Numbered from the stretch's first letter, positions 35,045 through 44,474 are shown. The stretch is DNA of 64,000 nt from JACCSI01 sp035575715 (GCA_035575715.1 DATLXN010000040.1:62001-126000); one strand, 5' to 3'. A program made the numbers and translations. Notes: generated by a model from the letters alone, not told the origin.

Positions 35045-35812
35045 TCAGAATCGGACAGCGCGCGTAATCGCGACGCCGGCGCGCACCAACGGCGCCAGCG
35101 CAGCGGCCGACTCCGCTTCCCCCATCCGCGCCATCACGACGCCGTCGGGAAGAAACAAGATCCACGGGCGACGGTAGCCTTGCATCGATTCAGGCGCGCT
35201 GCTGAAGTGGTTGGCGATCACCTCGGCCAGGCCGCGTGAAAACAGGTTGGCGGCGTCCGCCGGATTCTGCGCCATCACCGCAAAGCCCGGCACTTGCTCT
35301 TCGTACCGTTCGACACGCTTCAAGGCGCCGGCGTCGACCGATTGGCCAATCTGGTCGCCGAAGTACAGATCAAGCGTCTTATCCAGCGCGAAATAGACCG
35401 CCTTCATCGCCAGTGCGCCGAACATGCCCTCGGGCGGCGGCTGCGCCTTGGGGACCTCAGTGCCTTCGGGCAGTCCCATCAGCAGTACCGGTGCAGAGGT
35501 GCCGCGCAGGCCGATGCTGTGCCACCGCGTCACACTCAGGCCGCGGTTTTTGGACGAAGACTTGGGGTGCTTGCGAAAAATGTCCTCGGCCTTCCAGCGC
35601 ACGTCCTGCTCGGTACCGGTCCAGCGGACGGTGCGTTCGCGGCCACTCAGCTCGGTGGCCACGTTCCAGCCGTGGGCGAGCGCCTCAGGTTTCAGCCGCT
35701 CAGCGAGTTCCTCGACCTTGCGCGTGTTGGCGCGGCGCAGGTAGAAGAACAGCGTGGCGAACAGGGCGAAGAGGATCAGGTTGGTCAGGCCCCACTGCAC
35801 GAGGGTATTCAT
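35045..35812 (-). CDS. Hypothetical membrane-anchored protein
   Basis: The 255-residue protein has an N-terminal membrane anchor (LTNLILFALFATLFFYLRRA) and then a soluble domain of unknown fold. Recognisable segments are RTVRWTGTEQDVRWKAEDIF and RRPWILFLPDGVVMARMGEA. It follows dinB by six bases in the same direction and may share its transcript. No family is recognised. Confidence 0.65.
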   Translation of the reverse strand: MNTLVQWGLTNLILFALFATLFFYLRRANTRKVEELAERLKPEALAHGWNVATELSGRERTVRWTGTEQDVRWKAEDIFRKHPKSSSKNRGLSVTRWHSIGLRGTSAPVLLMGLPEGTEVPKAQPPPEGMFGALAMKAVYFALDKTLDLYFGDQIGQSVDAGALKRVERYEEQVPGFAVMAQNPADAANLFSRGLAEVIANHFSSAPESMQGYRRPWILFLPDGVVMARMGEAESAAALAPLVRAGVAITRAVRF

Positions 35813-35818
35813 AAGTCC

Positions 35819-36910
35819 TCAATCGAACGGCAGTCGCGGTGCGTCGTCGGACACCCGACGCGTCTTGACCGGCGTTTCGCTTTCTTCGAGATTATGAACG
35901 CTGACGCCGAGCAGCCGCACCGGGCGCTGTCCAGCCTCGGTCTTGTCGAGCAGTGCTAACCCGCGCGCGGCGATGGCGTCCGCATCGCGCGTCGGCCTGG
36001 GCTCGCTTTGACTGCGCGTGATCGTGGTGAAGTCGTCGTAGCGCATCTTGAGCACGACGGTGCGCGCGTAGAGCGCACGCTTGTCGAGCCACTTCGCCGC
36101 GTCGCGGGCCATCTCGTCGATCTCGCGGCGGATTTCGGTCAGGTCGGTGAGATCGTGTTCGTAGGTGCATTCCGATCCAGCGGACTTGCGGTCTTCGTTG
36201 GGGTCCACTTCACGATCGTCGTGTCCGAGCGAGAGATCGCGGAGCCACTCGGCAGAGCTGCCGACGACCGCGCGCAGGGCCTCGAGCGAGTGGTTGCGGA
36301 CGTCGACGAGCTTGAGAATCCCGTGCGCGCGCAGGCGCGCCGCTGTTTTCGGCCCGACGCCCCAGAGCGCGTCGACGGGAAGGCCGTGCAGGAACGATTC
36401 AATCCGCTCCGGGGCAATCACGGTCAGGCCATCCGGCTTCTGCCAGCCCGATGCAATCTTGGCAAGAAACTTATTCGGCGCGACACCAGCCGAGGCAGTC
36501 AACCCCGTGCTGTCCTTGATCGCCTGCTTGATCCGTTTGGCCACCGTCACGCCGAGCGGCTCGTTCCACGCGTTCTGCGTGACGTCGAGATAAGCCTCGT
36601 CGAGCGAGAGTGGTTCGACTAGAGGCGTAACCTCCCGGTAGATCGCGAAGACCAGCTGCGAGACCGCGCGATATTTCTCGAAGTCGGGGCGAATGATGAT
36701 CAGTGACGGACAGAGGCGCACGGCGCGCGACATCGGGATCGCCGACCGCACGCCAAACGTGCGCGCTTCATAACTGGCGGCCGCGACGACGCCACGCTTG
36801 GACGGATCACCACCCACCGCCACCGGCTTGCCGCGGATGACGGGGTTGTCGCGCTGTTCGACGGATGCGTAGAAGGCATCCATGTCGATGTGAAGAATCC
36901 TTCTCAGCAC
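35819..36910 (-). CDS. dinB: DNA polymerase IV (Y-family)
   Basis: The 363-residue protein is a translesion polymerase. Catalytic acidic residues are D9 (ILHIDMDAFYASVE), and D104 and E105 (PLSLDEAYLDV); F13 is the likely steric gate. The little-finger domain and a C-terminal PRLPFD, which resembles a beta-clamp-binding tail, are present. The start is GTG 36908-36910, inside a heptanucleotide repeat; the next ATG would remove catalytic D9. dut precedes it, and the gene for a membrane protein follows. Confidence 0.95.
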   Translation of the reverse strand: MLRRILHIDMDAFYASVEQRDNPVIRGKPVAVGGDPSKRGVVAAASYEARTFGVRSAIPMSRAVRLCPSLIIIRPDFEKYRAVSQLVFAIYREVTPLVEPLSLDEAYLDVTQNAWNEPLGVTVAKRIKQAIKDSTGLTASAGVAPNKFLAKIASGWQKPDGLTVIAPERIESFLHGLPVDALWGVGPKTAARLRAHGILKLVDVRNHSLEALRAVVGSSAEWLRDLSLGHDDREVDPNEDRKSAGSECTYEHDLTDLTEIRREIDEMARDAAKWLDKRALYARTVVLKMRYDDFTTITRSQSEPRPTRDADAIAARGLALLDKTEAGQRPVRLLGVSVHNLEESETPVKTRRVSDDAPRLPFD

Positions 36911-36926
36911 TCAGCACTCAGCACTC
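36906..36926. repeat. Heptanucleotide repeat (AGCACTC)3 at the dut-dinB junction
   Basis: Three exact copies of AGCACTC fill the space between dut and dinB. The dut stop codon (36925-36927, minus strand) begins in one end and the dinB GTG start (36908-36910) in the other. Gain or loss of one unit would leave both reading frames intact but alter their spacing by seven bases. Confidence 0.9.
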
Positions 36927-37353
36927 AAGCTCCCGTGCTACCGAAACCGCCTCTCGACGGCTCGCTGATGCCGGCCTCCTCGAATTCGACGCGCGGAGCT
37001 GCCAGGACGATGCCTTGCGCCAGCCGGTCGCCGCGCTTCACCGACACGAGTTCCTTGGTGACGTTCATCACCTGAATCTTGACCTCGTCGGTAGGGCCGC
37101 AATAATCCGAGTCGATGACGCCGACACCATTAGGCACCACCAAACCGCGCTTGAGCGGGGTGCTGCTCCGCGCAATCAGCGCGAAGAAAGAACCGGCGGG
37201 CACTTTGACCACCAGTCCCGTTCCGACCAGCCGGATCTCTCCGGGCGGCACGTCGACGTCCTCGGCGGCGGCCAGGTCGAACCCGGCGGCGCCAGGACTG
37301 CTGTAGACGGGTAGTGGGACGGAAGGATTGAGTCGGGTAATCCGCACGCGCAT
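36925..37353 (-). CDS. dut: dUTP diphosphatase
   Basis: The 142-residue enzyme hydrolyses dUTP to dUMP and pyrophosphate, keeping uracil out of DNA and feeding thymidylate synthesis. The trimeric dUTPase motifs are all present: SSPGAAGFDLAAAE (motif 1), ARSSTPLKRG (motif 2), GVGVIDSDYCGPTDEV (motif 3, catalytic aspartate), RGDRLAQGIV (motif 4) and RGGFGSTG (motif 5). A -10-like TACTAT lies six bases before the ATG. dinB follows directly. Confidence 0.96.
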   Translation of the reverse strand: MRVRITRLNPSVPLPVYSSPGAAGFDLAAAEDVDVPPGEIRLVGTGLVVKVPAGSFFALIARSSTPLKRGLVVPNGVGVIDSDYCGPTDEVKIQVMNVTKELVSVKRGDRLAQGIVLAAPRVEFEEAGISEPSRGGFGSTGA

Positions 37354-37359
37354 CGAACC

Positions 37360-37365
37360 ATAGTA
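37360..37365 (-). promoter_or_regulatory. -10-like box of dut
   Basis: TACTAT on the minus strand ends six bases before the dut ATG, with no Shine-Dalgarno motif. A leaderless dut-dinB transcript is suggested. Confidence 0.45.
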
Positions 37366-37441
37366 ATAGGTGCGCAGTACTATGGTGCTACGGTGCGACG
37401 CGCCGTGCCAGGTGCGGCAACATACCAGTGTGAGGGTGTCG

Positions 37442-40282
37442 ATGAAGCGAACGTTTGTCAGTCTGCTGATTATTGGGGCGTGCGTCGGGTTGACAACCGA
37501 TGCGCTCCTGGACGCCTCACAAGCAGCGCCGGCGGCGCAGCCATTGGCCCTGGACCAGGTGCTGCCGATCGATACCGCGGTGCGTACCGGCCAGTTGTCG
37601 AACGGATTGCGCTATTTCATTCGCCGCAACACGCGCCCGGCGAACCGTGTCTCCCTGCGGCTGGCGGTCAATGTCGGGTCGATTCACGAGGACGACGACC
37701 AACGCGGGTTGGCGCACTTTCTCGAGCACATGGCGTTCAACGGCACCGAGAACTTCAAGCCCGGGGAGCTGATTACGTTCCTCGAATCGATCGGCGCACG
37801 CTTTGGACCGCACGTCAACGCCTACACGTCGTTTGACGAGACGGTTTACATGCTCGACGTGCCGACCGATAAGCCTGGCTACGTCGATCGCGGGTTGCTG
37901 GCGTTGTACGACTTCGGCGCCGGAATGTCCCTCAGCCAGGCGGAGATCGATAAGGAACGCGGTGTGGTCATCGAAGAGTGGCGCGGCCGTTTGGGGGCGG
38001 GGTCGCGCCTGACCGACAAGCAGTTGCCGATTCTGTTGTCGAAATCACGTTATGCCGAGCGCCTTCCGATCGGCACGCCGGAGATTCTGAAATCGTTTCC
38101 ACGCCAGCGCATTCTCGATTTTTATCGCCGTTGGTATCGCCCCGATCAGATGGCGGTCGTCGTGGTCGGCGATATCGATCCCGCTGAGGCGCAGAAGATG
38201 GTCGAACAGCGCTTTGGCAGGATCGCGGCGGTGACGACCCCGATCGAAACTGTGGAACGCGCGGTGCCGGGTCACAAGGAAACGCTTTTTGCGATCGCGA
38301 CCGATCCGGAAGCACAGGGTTGGTCGGTTGCACTCGCGCACAAGCGGCCGGTCGAAGTCGACCAGACGGTGGGTGAGTATCGGCGCTCATTGATTCAGCA
38401 GCTTGCGACGCAGATGCTGAATCTGCGTTTGCGCGAGATCGCGCGGAAACCCAACGCGCCGTTTCTCGGTGCGGAGGCAGAAGGGTCCGCTCTCGGCCGA
38501 TCCGTCGAGATGTACGAGCTTGGCGCGTCGGTACCCGAGGGCGGCATCTCCGCCGGGCTCGAGGCGCTGATTGTCGAAGCGCGCCGCATGCAGCAATTTG
38601 GTTTTGCTCAGGATGAACTTGATCGGGCGCGGGCTGGGGTGTTGGCCTCTTATGAGCGCGCCCTGAAGGAGCGCGACACCAATGAGAGCCGCGGCTACGC
38701 TGATGAATACGTCCGCGCCTTTCTGGAGCGCGAACCGATTCCTGGGATCGAGTTCGAGCACCGCATCGCGTCAACGTTGTTGCCTGCAGTGACCGTCGCG
38801 GAAGTCACAGCTGAAGCGCGCAAATTAATCAGCGACGAAAACCGCGTCGTCGTCGTCGTCGCACCCGAGAAGAAAGAGCTGCCGGTTCCAACCGAAGCCG
38901 CGCTGCGCTCGGCGATGGCCAGGGCCGAGAAGGCGCCGATCGAGGCCTACACCGATGCGTTGGCCGGACGCGAGCTGGTCGAGAAGCCACCGGTGCCGGG
39001 CAAAGTCACTGCGCGACGAACCGTGCCCGAAGTGGATGCGACGGTGATGACCCTGTCAAACGGCGTCGAGGTATGGCTCAAACCCACCGACTTCAAGAAC
39101 GACCAGGTGATCATCAGCGCCTATGCCAAGGGCGGCGCATCGCTTGCCTCAGAGGCCGATTTTCAAGAGGCCAGCCTCGCCACCTCGTTGGTTGGCATCG
39201 GCGGCCTCGGTGGTCTCAGTCCGGTCGACCTGAGCAAGTTACTGGCCGGGAAGATCGCGCAGGCGTCGCCGTCAATCGGCACCTACACCCACGGGATCAA
39301 CGGCGCGGCGTCGCCGCGCGATCTCGAAACGGCATTCAAGCTGAATTACCTCGCCTTCACCGCGCCGAACTTGACCCGGGAGTCGTTCGAGCTGATGAAG
39401 CGGCGGATCGCCAGCGTGCTCGAGAATCAGGCGCAGAACCCGGGTTTTGTGTTCAACGAACGGGTTGATCAAATCAACACCTCGAACCACTACAGTGCCA
39501 AAGCGCTGACCGTCGCCGATATCGGCGCGCTCGATCTTGAGGTGATGCAGCGGTTCTATCGCGAGCGTTTCAGCAATGCCGCCGACTTCACCTATTTCAT
39601 CGTTGGCGCGTTCACCGTCGACGAGATCACACCGCTCCTGGAGAAGTGGATCGCCACGCTGCCGTCAACCGGCAAGCGAACCTCGGCGTTCCGCGAGATC
39701 GGTGTGCGATTCCCCACGGCGACGTCGCGCGATGAAGTGCGCAAGGGCCGTGAACCGCGCGGGCAGACGGTGATGTCGTTTTTTGCCGACACCAAGCTCG
39801 ACGAACTGGAGATGCACCGCGCTCGCGCCGCGGCCTCGCTTCTCGGGACCCGCTTGCGCGACATCCTGCGCGAGGAACTGGGCGGCACCTACGGGGTCAG
39901 CGTCGGGTACGAAAATTCACTACCGGCGCCGGGTTACGGATCGATGACCGTCACATTTGGCAGCGACCCGGGGAACATCGAGAAACTCACCGCGGAGGTG
40001 GTGAAGGAAGTGGAGCGGCTGAAGGCGCAGGGGCCCAGTGCGGAAGACGTCGGGCGGGTGCAGGAGTTGGAACGGCGCGACCTGGAAACGGCGGTCAAGC
40101 AGAATGCCTACTGGATTGGCTCGTTGCAAACCGTGCATATGCTCGGGTGGGATCCCAACGGCATTACCCGCCGCGAAGCGCGTATTCAGAGCCTGACGCC
40201 GCAGGTGCTGCACGAGACGTTCAAGAAATATTTTCCGGCCGACCGGTATACCGTCGTGACCCTTAAACCCGAACAGCCGTAG
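37442..40282 (+). CDS. Secreted M16-family (PqqL/pitrilysin-like) zinc protease
   Basis: The ATG at 37442 is chosen because it starts a signal peptide (MKRTFVSLLIIGACVGLTTD). The 946-residue protein has the inverted zinc motif HFLEH (H92, E95, H96) with the distal glutamate near E172 (EIDKERGVVIEEW). It has two M16 halves; the C-terminal half (about 545-946) carries LRDILREELGGTYGVSVGYE and no zinc motif, as expected for the structural half of these enzymes. Size matches PqqL-type periplasmic proteases. Its TAG stop is part of a GGGGACAGG hairpin. Confidence 0.94.
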   Translation: MKRTFVSLLIIGACVGLTTDALLDASQAAPAAQPLALDQVLPIDTAVRTGQLSNGLRYFIRRNTRPANRVSLRLAVNVGSIHEDDDQRGLAHFLEHMAFNGTENFKPGELITFLESIGARFGPHVNAYTSFDETVYMLDVPTDKPGYVDRGLLALYDFGAGMSLSQAEIDKERGVVIEEWRGRLGAGSRLTDKQLPILLSKSRYAERLPIGTPEILKSFPRQRILDFYRRWYRPDQMAVVVVGDIDPAEAQKMVEQRFGRIAAVTTPIETVERAVPGHKETLFAIATDPEAQGWSVALAHKRPVEVDQTVGEYRRSLIQQLATQMLNLRLREIARKPNAPFLGAEAEGSALGRSVEMYELGASVPEGGISAGLEALIVEARRMQQFGFAQDELDRARAGVLASYERALKERDTNESRGYADEYVRAFLEREPIPGIEFEHRIASTLLPAVTVAEVTAEARKLISDENRVVVVVAPEKKELPVPTEAALRSAMARAEKAPIEAYTDALAGRELVEKPPVPGKVTARRTVPEVDATVMTLSNGVEVWLKPTDFKNDQVIISAYAKGGASLASEADFQEASLATSLVGIGGLGGLSPVDLSKLLAGKIAQASPSIGTYTHGINGAASPRDLETAFKLNYLAFTAPNLTRESFELMKRRIASVLENQAQNPGFVFNERVDQINTSNHYSAKALTVADIGALDLEVMQRFYRERFSNAADFTYFIVGAFTVDEITPLLEKWIATLPSTGKRTSAFREIGVRFPTATSRDEVRKGREPRGQTVMSFFADTKLDELEMHRARAAASLLGTRLRDILREELGGTYGVSVGYENSLPAPGYGSMTVTFGSDPGNIEKLTAEVVKEVERLKAQGPSAEDVGRVQELERRDLETAVKQNAYWIGSLQTVHMLGWDPNGITRREARIQSLTPQVLHETFKKYFPADRYTVVTLKPEQP

Positions 40283-40310
40283 GGGGACAGGGTTCTGCGA
40301 ACCTGTCCCC
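40280..40310. repeat. GGGGACAGG...CCTGTCCCC inverted repeat after the M16 protease
   Basis: Starting in the TAG stop, GGGGACAGG(G)TT and AACCTGTCCCC are complementary over 11 base pairs with one bulged G, around a short loop. No T-tract follows. The element resembles dispersed REP-like sequences (GGGGACAGG type) in many genomes and could also act as a hairpin terminator. Confidence 0.7.
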
Positions 40311-40359
40311 GTTCTTCGCTGTGCCTCTGTGGCTTGTACCTGATATCCTCAGAAGGTTT

Positions 40360-42039
40360 ATGCCACCGCAGTACGTCTTCACCATGAAAGGTCTCGGGAA
40401 GACACACCAACCCGACACCGTCGTTCTCAAAGATATTTGGCTCTCGTTTCTGCCCGGCGCCAAGATTGGCGTGCTCGGCGCCAACGGCTCCGGCAAGTCG
40501 ACGCTGCTCAAGATCATGGCCGGCCTCGAGACCAACTTTGTCGGCGAGGCCTTTCCCGGCGAAGGCGTCTCGATCGGCTATCTCGCGCAGGAGCCGACGC
40601 TCAATCCCGACAAGGATGTGCGCGGCAACGTCGAGGAAGGCGTCGCGCCGATTCGACAGTTGCTCGATCGCTACGATGCGGTCAACATCAAGCTCGGCGA
40701 AGAGCTGACGCCCGAGGAAATGGACAAGGTCCTCGACGAGCAGAGCAAGCTGCAGGACAAGATCGACGCGTCGAATGCCTGGGACCTCGACTCGCGCGTT
40801 GAGCTGGCGATGGATTCGCTGCGCCTGCCGCCGGCCGATGCCGACGTCTCGACACTCTCGGGCGGTGAGCGTCGCCGGGTCGCCCTCTGTCGCTTGCTCC
40901 TGCAGTCGCCGGACCTGCTGCTGCTCGACGAACCGACCAACCATCTCGACGCCGAGTCGGTGGCGTGGCTGGAACGCTTCCTCAAGGACTATCAGGGCAC
41001 CGTCGTCGCGGTGACCCATGACCGCTACTTCCTCGATAATGTCGCCGGCTGGATCCTCGAACTCGATCGCTCGACGGGCATACCGTACGAGGGGAACTAT
41101 TCCGGCTGGCTCGAACAGAAGCGCAATCGCCTCGCCGGTGAAGAGAAGGCGGAATCCAAGCGTCAGCGGTCGCTTCAGCGTGAGCTCGACTGGATCCGCA
41201 TGTCGCCGCGCGCGCGACAGGCGAAAGGCAAGGCGCGTCTCAATGCCTACGAGGAGTTGCTCGCCGAGGATACGGCGCAAAAAGTCGACACCGTCGAGAT
41301 CTACATTCCGCCGGGTCCGCGTCTCGGTGACATCGTGGTCCAGGCCCGTAATGTGCGGAAGGCCTACGGCGACCTGGTGCTCTTCGAAGATCTGAATTTT
41401 ACGCTACCGCGCGGCGGGATCGTCGGCGTGATCGGTCCCAACGGCGCCGGCAAGACGACGACCTTTCGCATGATTACCGGCGCCGAGCAACCCGACGGCG
41501 GCACGCTGCGGCTCGGAGAAACAGTACAGCTCGGGTATGTCGACCAGTCGCGCGACGCGCTCAGCCCGAACAACAGCGTGTGGGAAGAAGTGACCGGCGG
41601 GGAAGACGAATTGCTGGTCGGCAAACGCACCGTCGCGTCGCGCGCCTACGTGTCGTGGTTCAACTTCAAAGGCGCGACGCAACAGCGCAAAGTCGGATCG
41701 CTGTCGGGCGGCGAGCGTAACCGCGTTCACCTGGCGAAGCTGCTGCGGACCGGCTGCAACCTGCTGCTGCTCGACGAACCGACCAACGATCTCGACGTCG
41801 ATACGCTGCGTGCACTCGAAGAAGCGCTGCTCAATTTCGCCGGCTGCGCCGTGGTGATTAGCCATGACCGCTGGTTCCTCGATCGCATTGCGACGCATAT
41901 CCTCGCCTTCGAAGGCGACTCTGAAGCGGTGTGGTTCGAAGGCAACTATCAGGACTACGAAGCCGATCGCAAGCGTCGCCTTGGCGCGGCGGCCGATCAG
42001 CCGCACCGGATCAAGTACCGGAAGCTGACCAGAAGCTAA
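40360..42039 (+). CDS. ettA: Energy-dependent translational throttle protein (ABC-F ATPase)
   Basis: EttA gates ribosomes entering elongation according to ATP/ADP. The ATG at 40360 gives 559 residues, close to the 555 of E. coli EttA, and begins PPQYVFTMKGLGKTH. Two ABC domains each carry Walker A (GANGSGKSTLLK, GPNGAGKTTTFR), signature (LSGGERRRVALC, LSGGERNRVHLA) and Walker B (LLLLDEPTNHLD, LLLLDEPTNDLD). The linker and arm region (SPRARQAKGKARLNAYEELL) is the type found in the EttA subclass. There are no membrane spans. Confidence 0.96.
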   Translation: MPPQYVFTMKGLGKTHQPDTVVLKDIWLSFLPGAKIGVLGANGSGKSTLLKIMAGLETNFVGEAFPGEGVSIGYLAQEPTLNPDKDVRGNVEEGVAPIRQLLDRYDAVNIKLGEELTPEEMDKVLDEQSKLQDKIDASNAWDLDSRVELAMDSLRLPPADADVSTLSGGERRRVALCRLLLQSPDLLLLDEPTNHLDAESVAWLERFLKDYQGTVVAVTHDRYFLDNVAGWILELDRSTGIPYEGNYSGWLEQKRNRLAGEEKAESKRQRSLQRELDWIRMSPRARQAKGKARLNAYEELLAEDTAQKVDTVEIYIPPGPRLGDIVVQARNVRKAYGDLVLFEDLNFTLPRGGIVGVIGPNGAGKTTTFRMITGAEQPDGGTLRLGETVQLGYVDQSRDALSPNNSVWEEVTGGEDELLVGKRTVASRAYVSWFNFKGATQQRKVGSLSGGERNRVHLAKLLRTGCNLLLLDEPTNDLDVDTLRALEEALLNFAGCAVVISHDRWFLDRIATHILAFEGDSEAVWFEGNYQDYEADRKRRLGAAADQPHRIKYRKLTRS

Positions 42040-42059
42040 CAGAAGGGGAGAGGCACACC

Positions 42060-42572
42060 ATGACAGCAGATCAGGCGAAAGCAGTTGCGGAGACCGTCGG
42101 ACAGCAGTTGCAACACGAGTGGATGACGACGTTCAAGGTGCTGACGGCGGTTCCCGAAGCCAAGCGTGACTACAAGCCGGACTCGAACAGCCGCAGCGCG
42201 TGGGATCTTGCGTCCCACATCGCTGGCGCCGACGTGTGGTTCCTCGACAGTGTCATCAACGGCAAGTTCGAGAACCCGAGCGATCAGGCGCCCGCGCCCA
42301 ACGTCGAAGGACTCGGCAACTGGTACAAGAAAGAAATGCCCAATCGCCTCGAACGGGTGATGGCGCTCGATGGCAACAAGCTCACACAGATCATCGAGTT
42401 CCACGGCATGAAGATGCCGGCGGCGCAGATCCTGCTGTTTACGCTGGTCCACATGGTCCACCACCGCGGCCAGCTTGCCGCCTACCTGCGTCCGATGGGC
42501 GCTAAGGTGCCCAGCATCTACGGCGGCAGTCACGACGAGCAGTGGCAGGGAGCCAAAGACGCCAACGCGTAG
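42060..42572 (+). CDS. DinB/YfiT-family metal-binding protein
   Basis: From ATG 42060, preceded by the Shine-Dalgarno AGAAGGGGAG, the product has 170 residues and a four-helix DinB-family layout. The characteristic histidines lie in LASHIAGADVWFLDS (about residue 52) and HMVHHRGQLAAYLRP (near residues 131-136). The family includes DinB-like proteins, maleylpyruvate isomerases and bacillithiol transferases, so function cannot be fixed. It sits between ettA (20-base gap) and ubiD (six-base gap). Confidence 0.85.
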   Translation: MTADQAKAVAETVGQQLQHEWMTTFKVLTAVPEAKRDYKPDSNSRSAWDLASHIAGADVWFLDSVINGKFENPSDQAPAPNVEGLGNWYKKEMPNRLERVMALDGNKLTQIIEFHGMKMPAAQILLFTLVHMVHHRGQLAAYLRPMGAKVPSIYGGSHDEQWQGAKDANA

Positions 42573-42578
42573 CGCTTG

Positions 42579-44384
42579 ATGTTTCCAGACCTTCGCACGT
42601 TTCTCGATCGCCTCCGCCGCGACAACGATCTCGTCGAGATCAGTGCGGCGGTGAGCCCCGATCAGGAAGCGGCAGAAATCCATCGCCGGGTCATCGCTGC
42701 GGGTGGCCCGGCACTTCTCTTTACCAACGTCCCCGGCTCCGACTTTCCCCTCGTCACCAATCTCTTTGGCACGCCGCGACGTGCCGAACTGGCGTTTGGC
42801 GAGCGTCCGTTACGCTTGATCAAGCGGCTGGTCCAGCTCGCCGAAACCCTGTTGCCGCCGACTCCTGCCAAGCTGTGGGGCGCGCGCGATCTTGGCCTCG
42901 AACTGATCCGCGTCGGCATGCGCCGGCGGAGCAACGGGCCGGTGCTCGACGTGGTCACCACTGACGTCCGCCTCGATCGATTACCCATCGTCACCTCGTG
43001 GCCGGACGATGGTGGGCCGTTTATCACGCTGCCGTTGGTCTATACCGCGCATCCGTCCAAGTCGGGTCACAACCTGGGCATGTATCGATTGCACGTGCAC
43101 GACCGTGAATCGACCGGCATGCACTGGCAGATTGGCAAAGGTGGTGGGTTCCATTACGCCATCGCCGAGGCGCGCGGCGAGGCGCTGCCGGTGACGGTCT
43201 TTCTCGGCGGTCCACCGGCCATGATCCTGTCGGCCATTGCACCGCTCCCGGAAAACATCCCTGAGTTGATGCTGGCCTCGTTGATCGCCGGGGAAAAGCT
43301 TGGCCAGGTTCCGGGCCCTCACGGGCACCCGCACCCCTTGATCGCGTCGGCCGAATTCGCGCTGATCGGCGAAGTCGCACCGCACACGCGCCGCGCCGAG
43401 GGGCCATTCGGCGATCACTACGGCTATTACTCGCTCCAGCACGACTATCCGGTGTTTCAAGTGCAGCGGGTCGCGCACCGTCGGGACGCGATCTATCCGG
43501 CGACCATCGTCGGCAAGCCTCGGCAGGAAGACTTTTTTATCGGCGACCTCCTCCAGGAGTTGCTGTCGCCTCTGTTCCCGCTGGTCATGCCGGCAGTGGA
43601 GCAGTTGTGGTCGTACGGCGAAACCGGCTATCACTCGCTCGGTGCCGCCGTCGTCAAACAACGCTATAAGCGCGAAGCGATGGCCAGCGCCTTTCGGATT
43701 CTTGGCGAAGGCCAGCTGTCGCTCACGAAGTTCCTGTTCCTGACCGATCAGGCCGTGGATCTCAAGGACTTCCGTGCCACGCTGGAGCATATTCTGGCGC
43801 GCACGCAACCGCAGACCGATCTCTATGTCTTGTCGAATCTGTCGATGGACACGCTCGATTACACCGGACCAACCGTTAACGAAGGGTCGAAAGGGGTATG
43901 GCTCGGGCTGGGCGATCCGGTTCGCGATCTGCCGCGTGCCTTTCAGCCCGCCACGCCACCGCCACGTGATGTGACCGACGTGCGGGTGTTCTGCGGCGGC
44001 TGCCTGGTCGTCGGTACCGGCAGTTACGCTGAGGACCCGGATGCGCCGGCTCGTGTGGCGGCCCACGCAGCATTTAAGAATTGGCCCCTGGTTGTCGTGA
44101 GCGATGAGCCCGAGCGCGCCACGCGGAGTGTCATGAACTTTTTGTGGACCACCTTCACGCGCTTCGAACCGGCCGCCGATATTCACTCACACGATCGCCG
44201 CATCGTCCGCAACCACATTGCCTACGACCCACCGGTGGTCATCGACGCGCGCATGAAGCCGTGGTATCCCAGGGAAGTCAGCTGCCGCCCCGATATCGCG
44301 GCGCGTGTGACTGAGCGGTGGCGCGAATATTTCCCGTCGCGCAATGTCGAGATGGGTGACGCCGAACGGGGACATCTCGATTGA
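42579..44384 (+). CDS. UbiD-family (prFMN-dependent) decarboxylase
   Basis: The 601-residue protein fits UbiD-type decarboxylases, which remove carboxyl groups from aromatic or alpha,beta-unsaturated acids with prenylated FMN. Conserved parts are RLHVHDRESTGMHWQIGKGG, VFLGGPPAMILSA, and AEFALIGEVAPHTRRAEGPF with FGDHYGYYS, which carries acidic active-site residues. The start is set at ATG 42579. No ubiX gene for making the cofactor is nearby. Ubiquinone or menaquinone synthesis is one possible role; the substrate cannot be read from the sequence. Confidence 0.92.
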   Translation: MFPDLRTFLDRLRRDNDLVEISAAVSPDQEAAEIHRRVIAAGGPALLFTNVPGSDFPLVTNLFGTPRRAELAFGERPLRLIKRLVQLAETLLPPTPAKLWGARDLGLELIRVGMRRRSNGPVLDVVTTDVRLDRLPIVTSWPDDGGPFITLPLVYTAHPSKSGHNLGMYRLHVHDRESTGMHWQIGKGGGFHYAIAEARGEALPVTVFLGGPPAMILSAIAPLPENIPELMLASLIAGEKLGQVPGPHGHPHPLIASAEFALIGEVAPHTRRAEGPFGDHYGYYSLQHDYPVFQVQRVAHRRDAIYPATIVGKPRQEDFFIGDLLQELLSPLFPLVMPAVEQLWSYGETGYHSLGAAVVKQRYKREAMASAFRILGEGQLSLTKFLFLTDQAVDLKDFRATLEHILARTQPQTDLYVLSNLSMDTLDYTGPTVNEGSKGVWLGLGDPVRDLPRAFQPATPPPRDVTDVRVFCGGCLVVGTGSYAEDPDAPARVAAHAAFKNWPLVVVSDEPERATRSVMNFLWTTFTRFEPAADIHSHDRRIVRNHIAYDPPVVIDARMKPWYPREVSCRPDIAARVTERWREYFPSRNVEMGDAERGHLD

Positions 44385-44387
44385 GTG

Positions 44388-44471
44388 ATTGGTCATTTGA
44401 TGATTGGCGATTGCCCTGCGCGATTGGTGAGGGTGATTAATTCAATCGCCAATTACCAATCGGTCAATCGC
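44388..44471. repeat. Direct and inverted GATTGGCGATTG-type repeats between ubiD and apaG
   Basis: GATTGG and GATTGGCGATTG occur near 44388-44432 in direct orientation, and the reverse complement CAATCGCC(AAT) occurs twice at about 44443-44475. The block could fold into a long hairpin. It is 102 bases without any gene apart from these repeats. Confidence 0.7.
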
Positions 44472-44474
44472 CAA

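Noticed and set aside
40280..40310. Calling the GGGGACAGG palindrome an intrinsic terminator
   Set aside because: There is no T-tract after the stem, so only a hairpin is supported.
40186..41280. A 364-codon antisense frame across the M16 end and ettA
   Set aside because: It crosses the intergenic hairpin and antisense to two well-identified proteins; no motif was seen.
42981..44186. A 401-codon antisense frame within ubiD
   Set aside because: The sense frame is a complete UbiD protein. Long antisense frames are expected from codon bias at this GC content.
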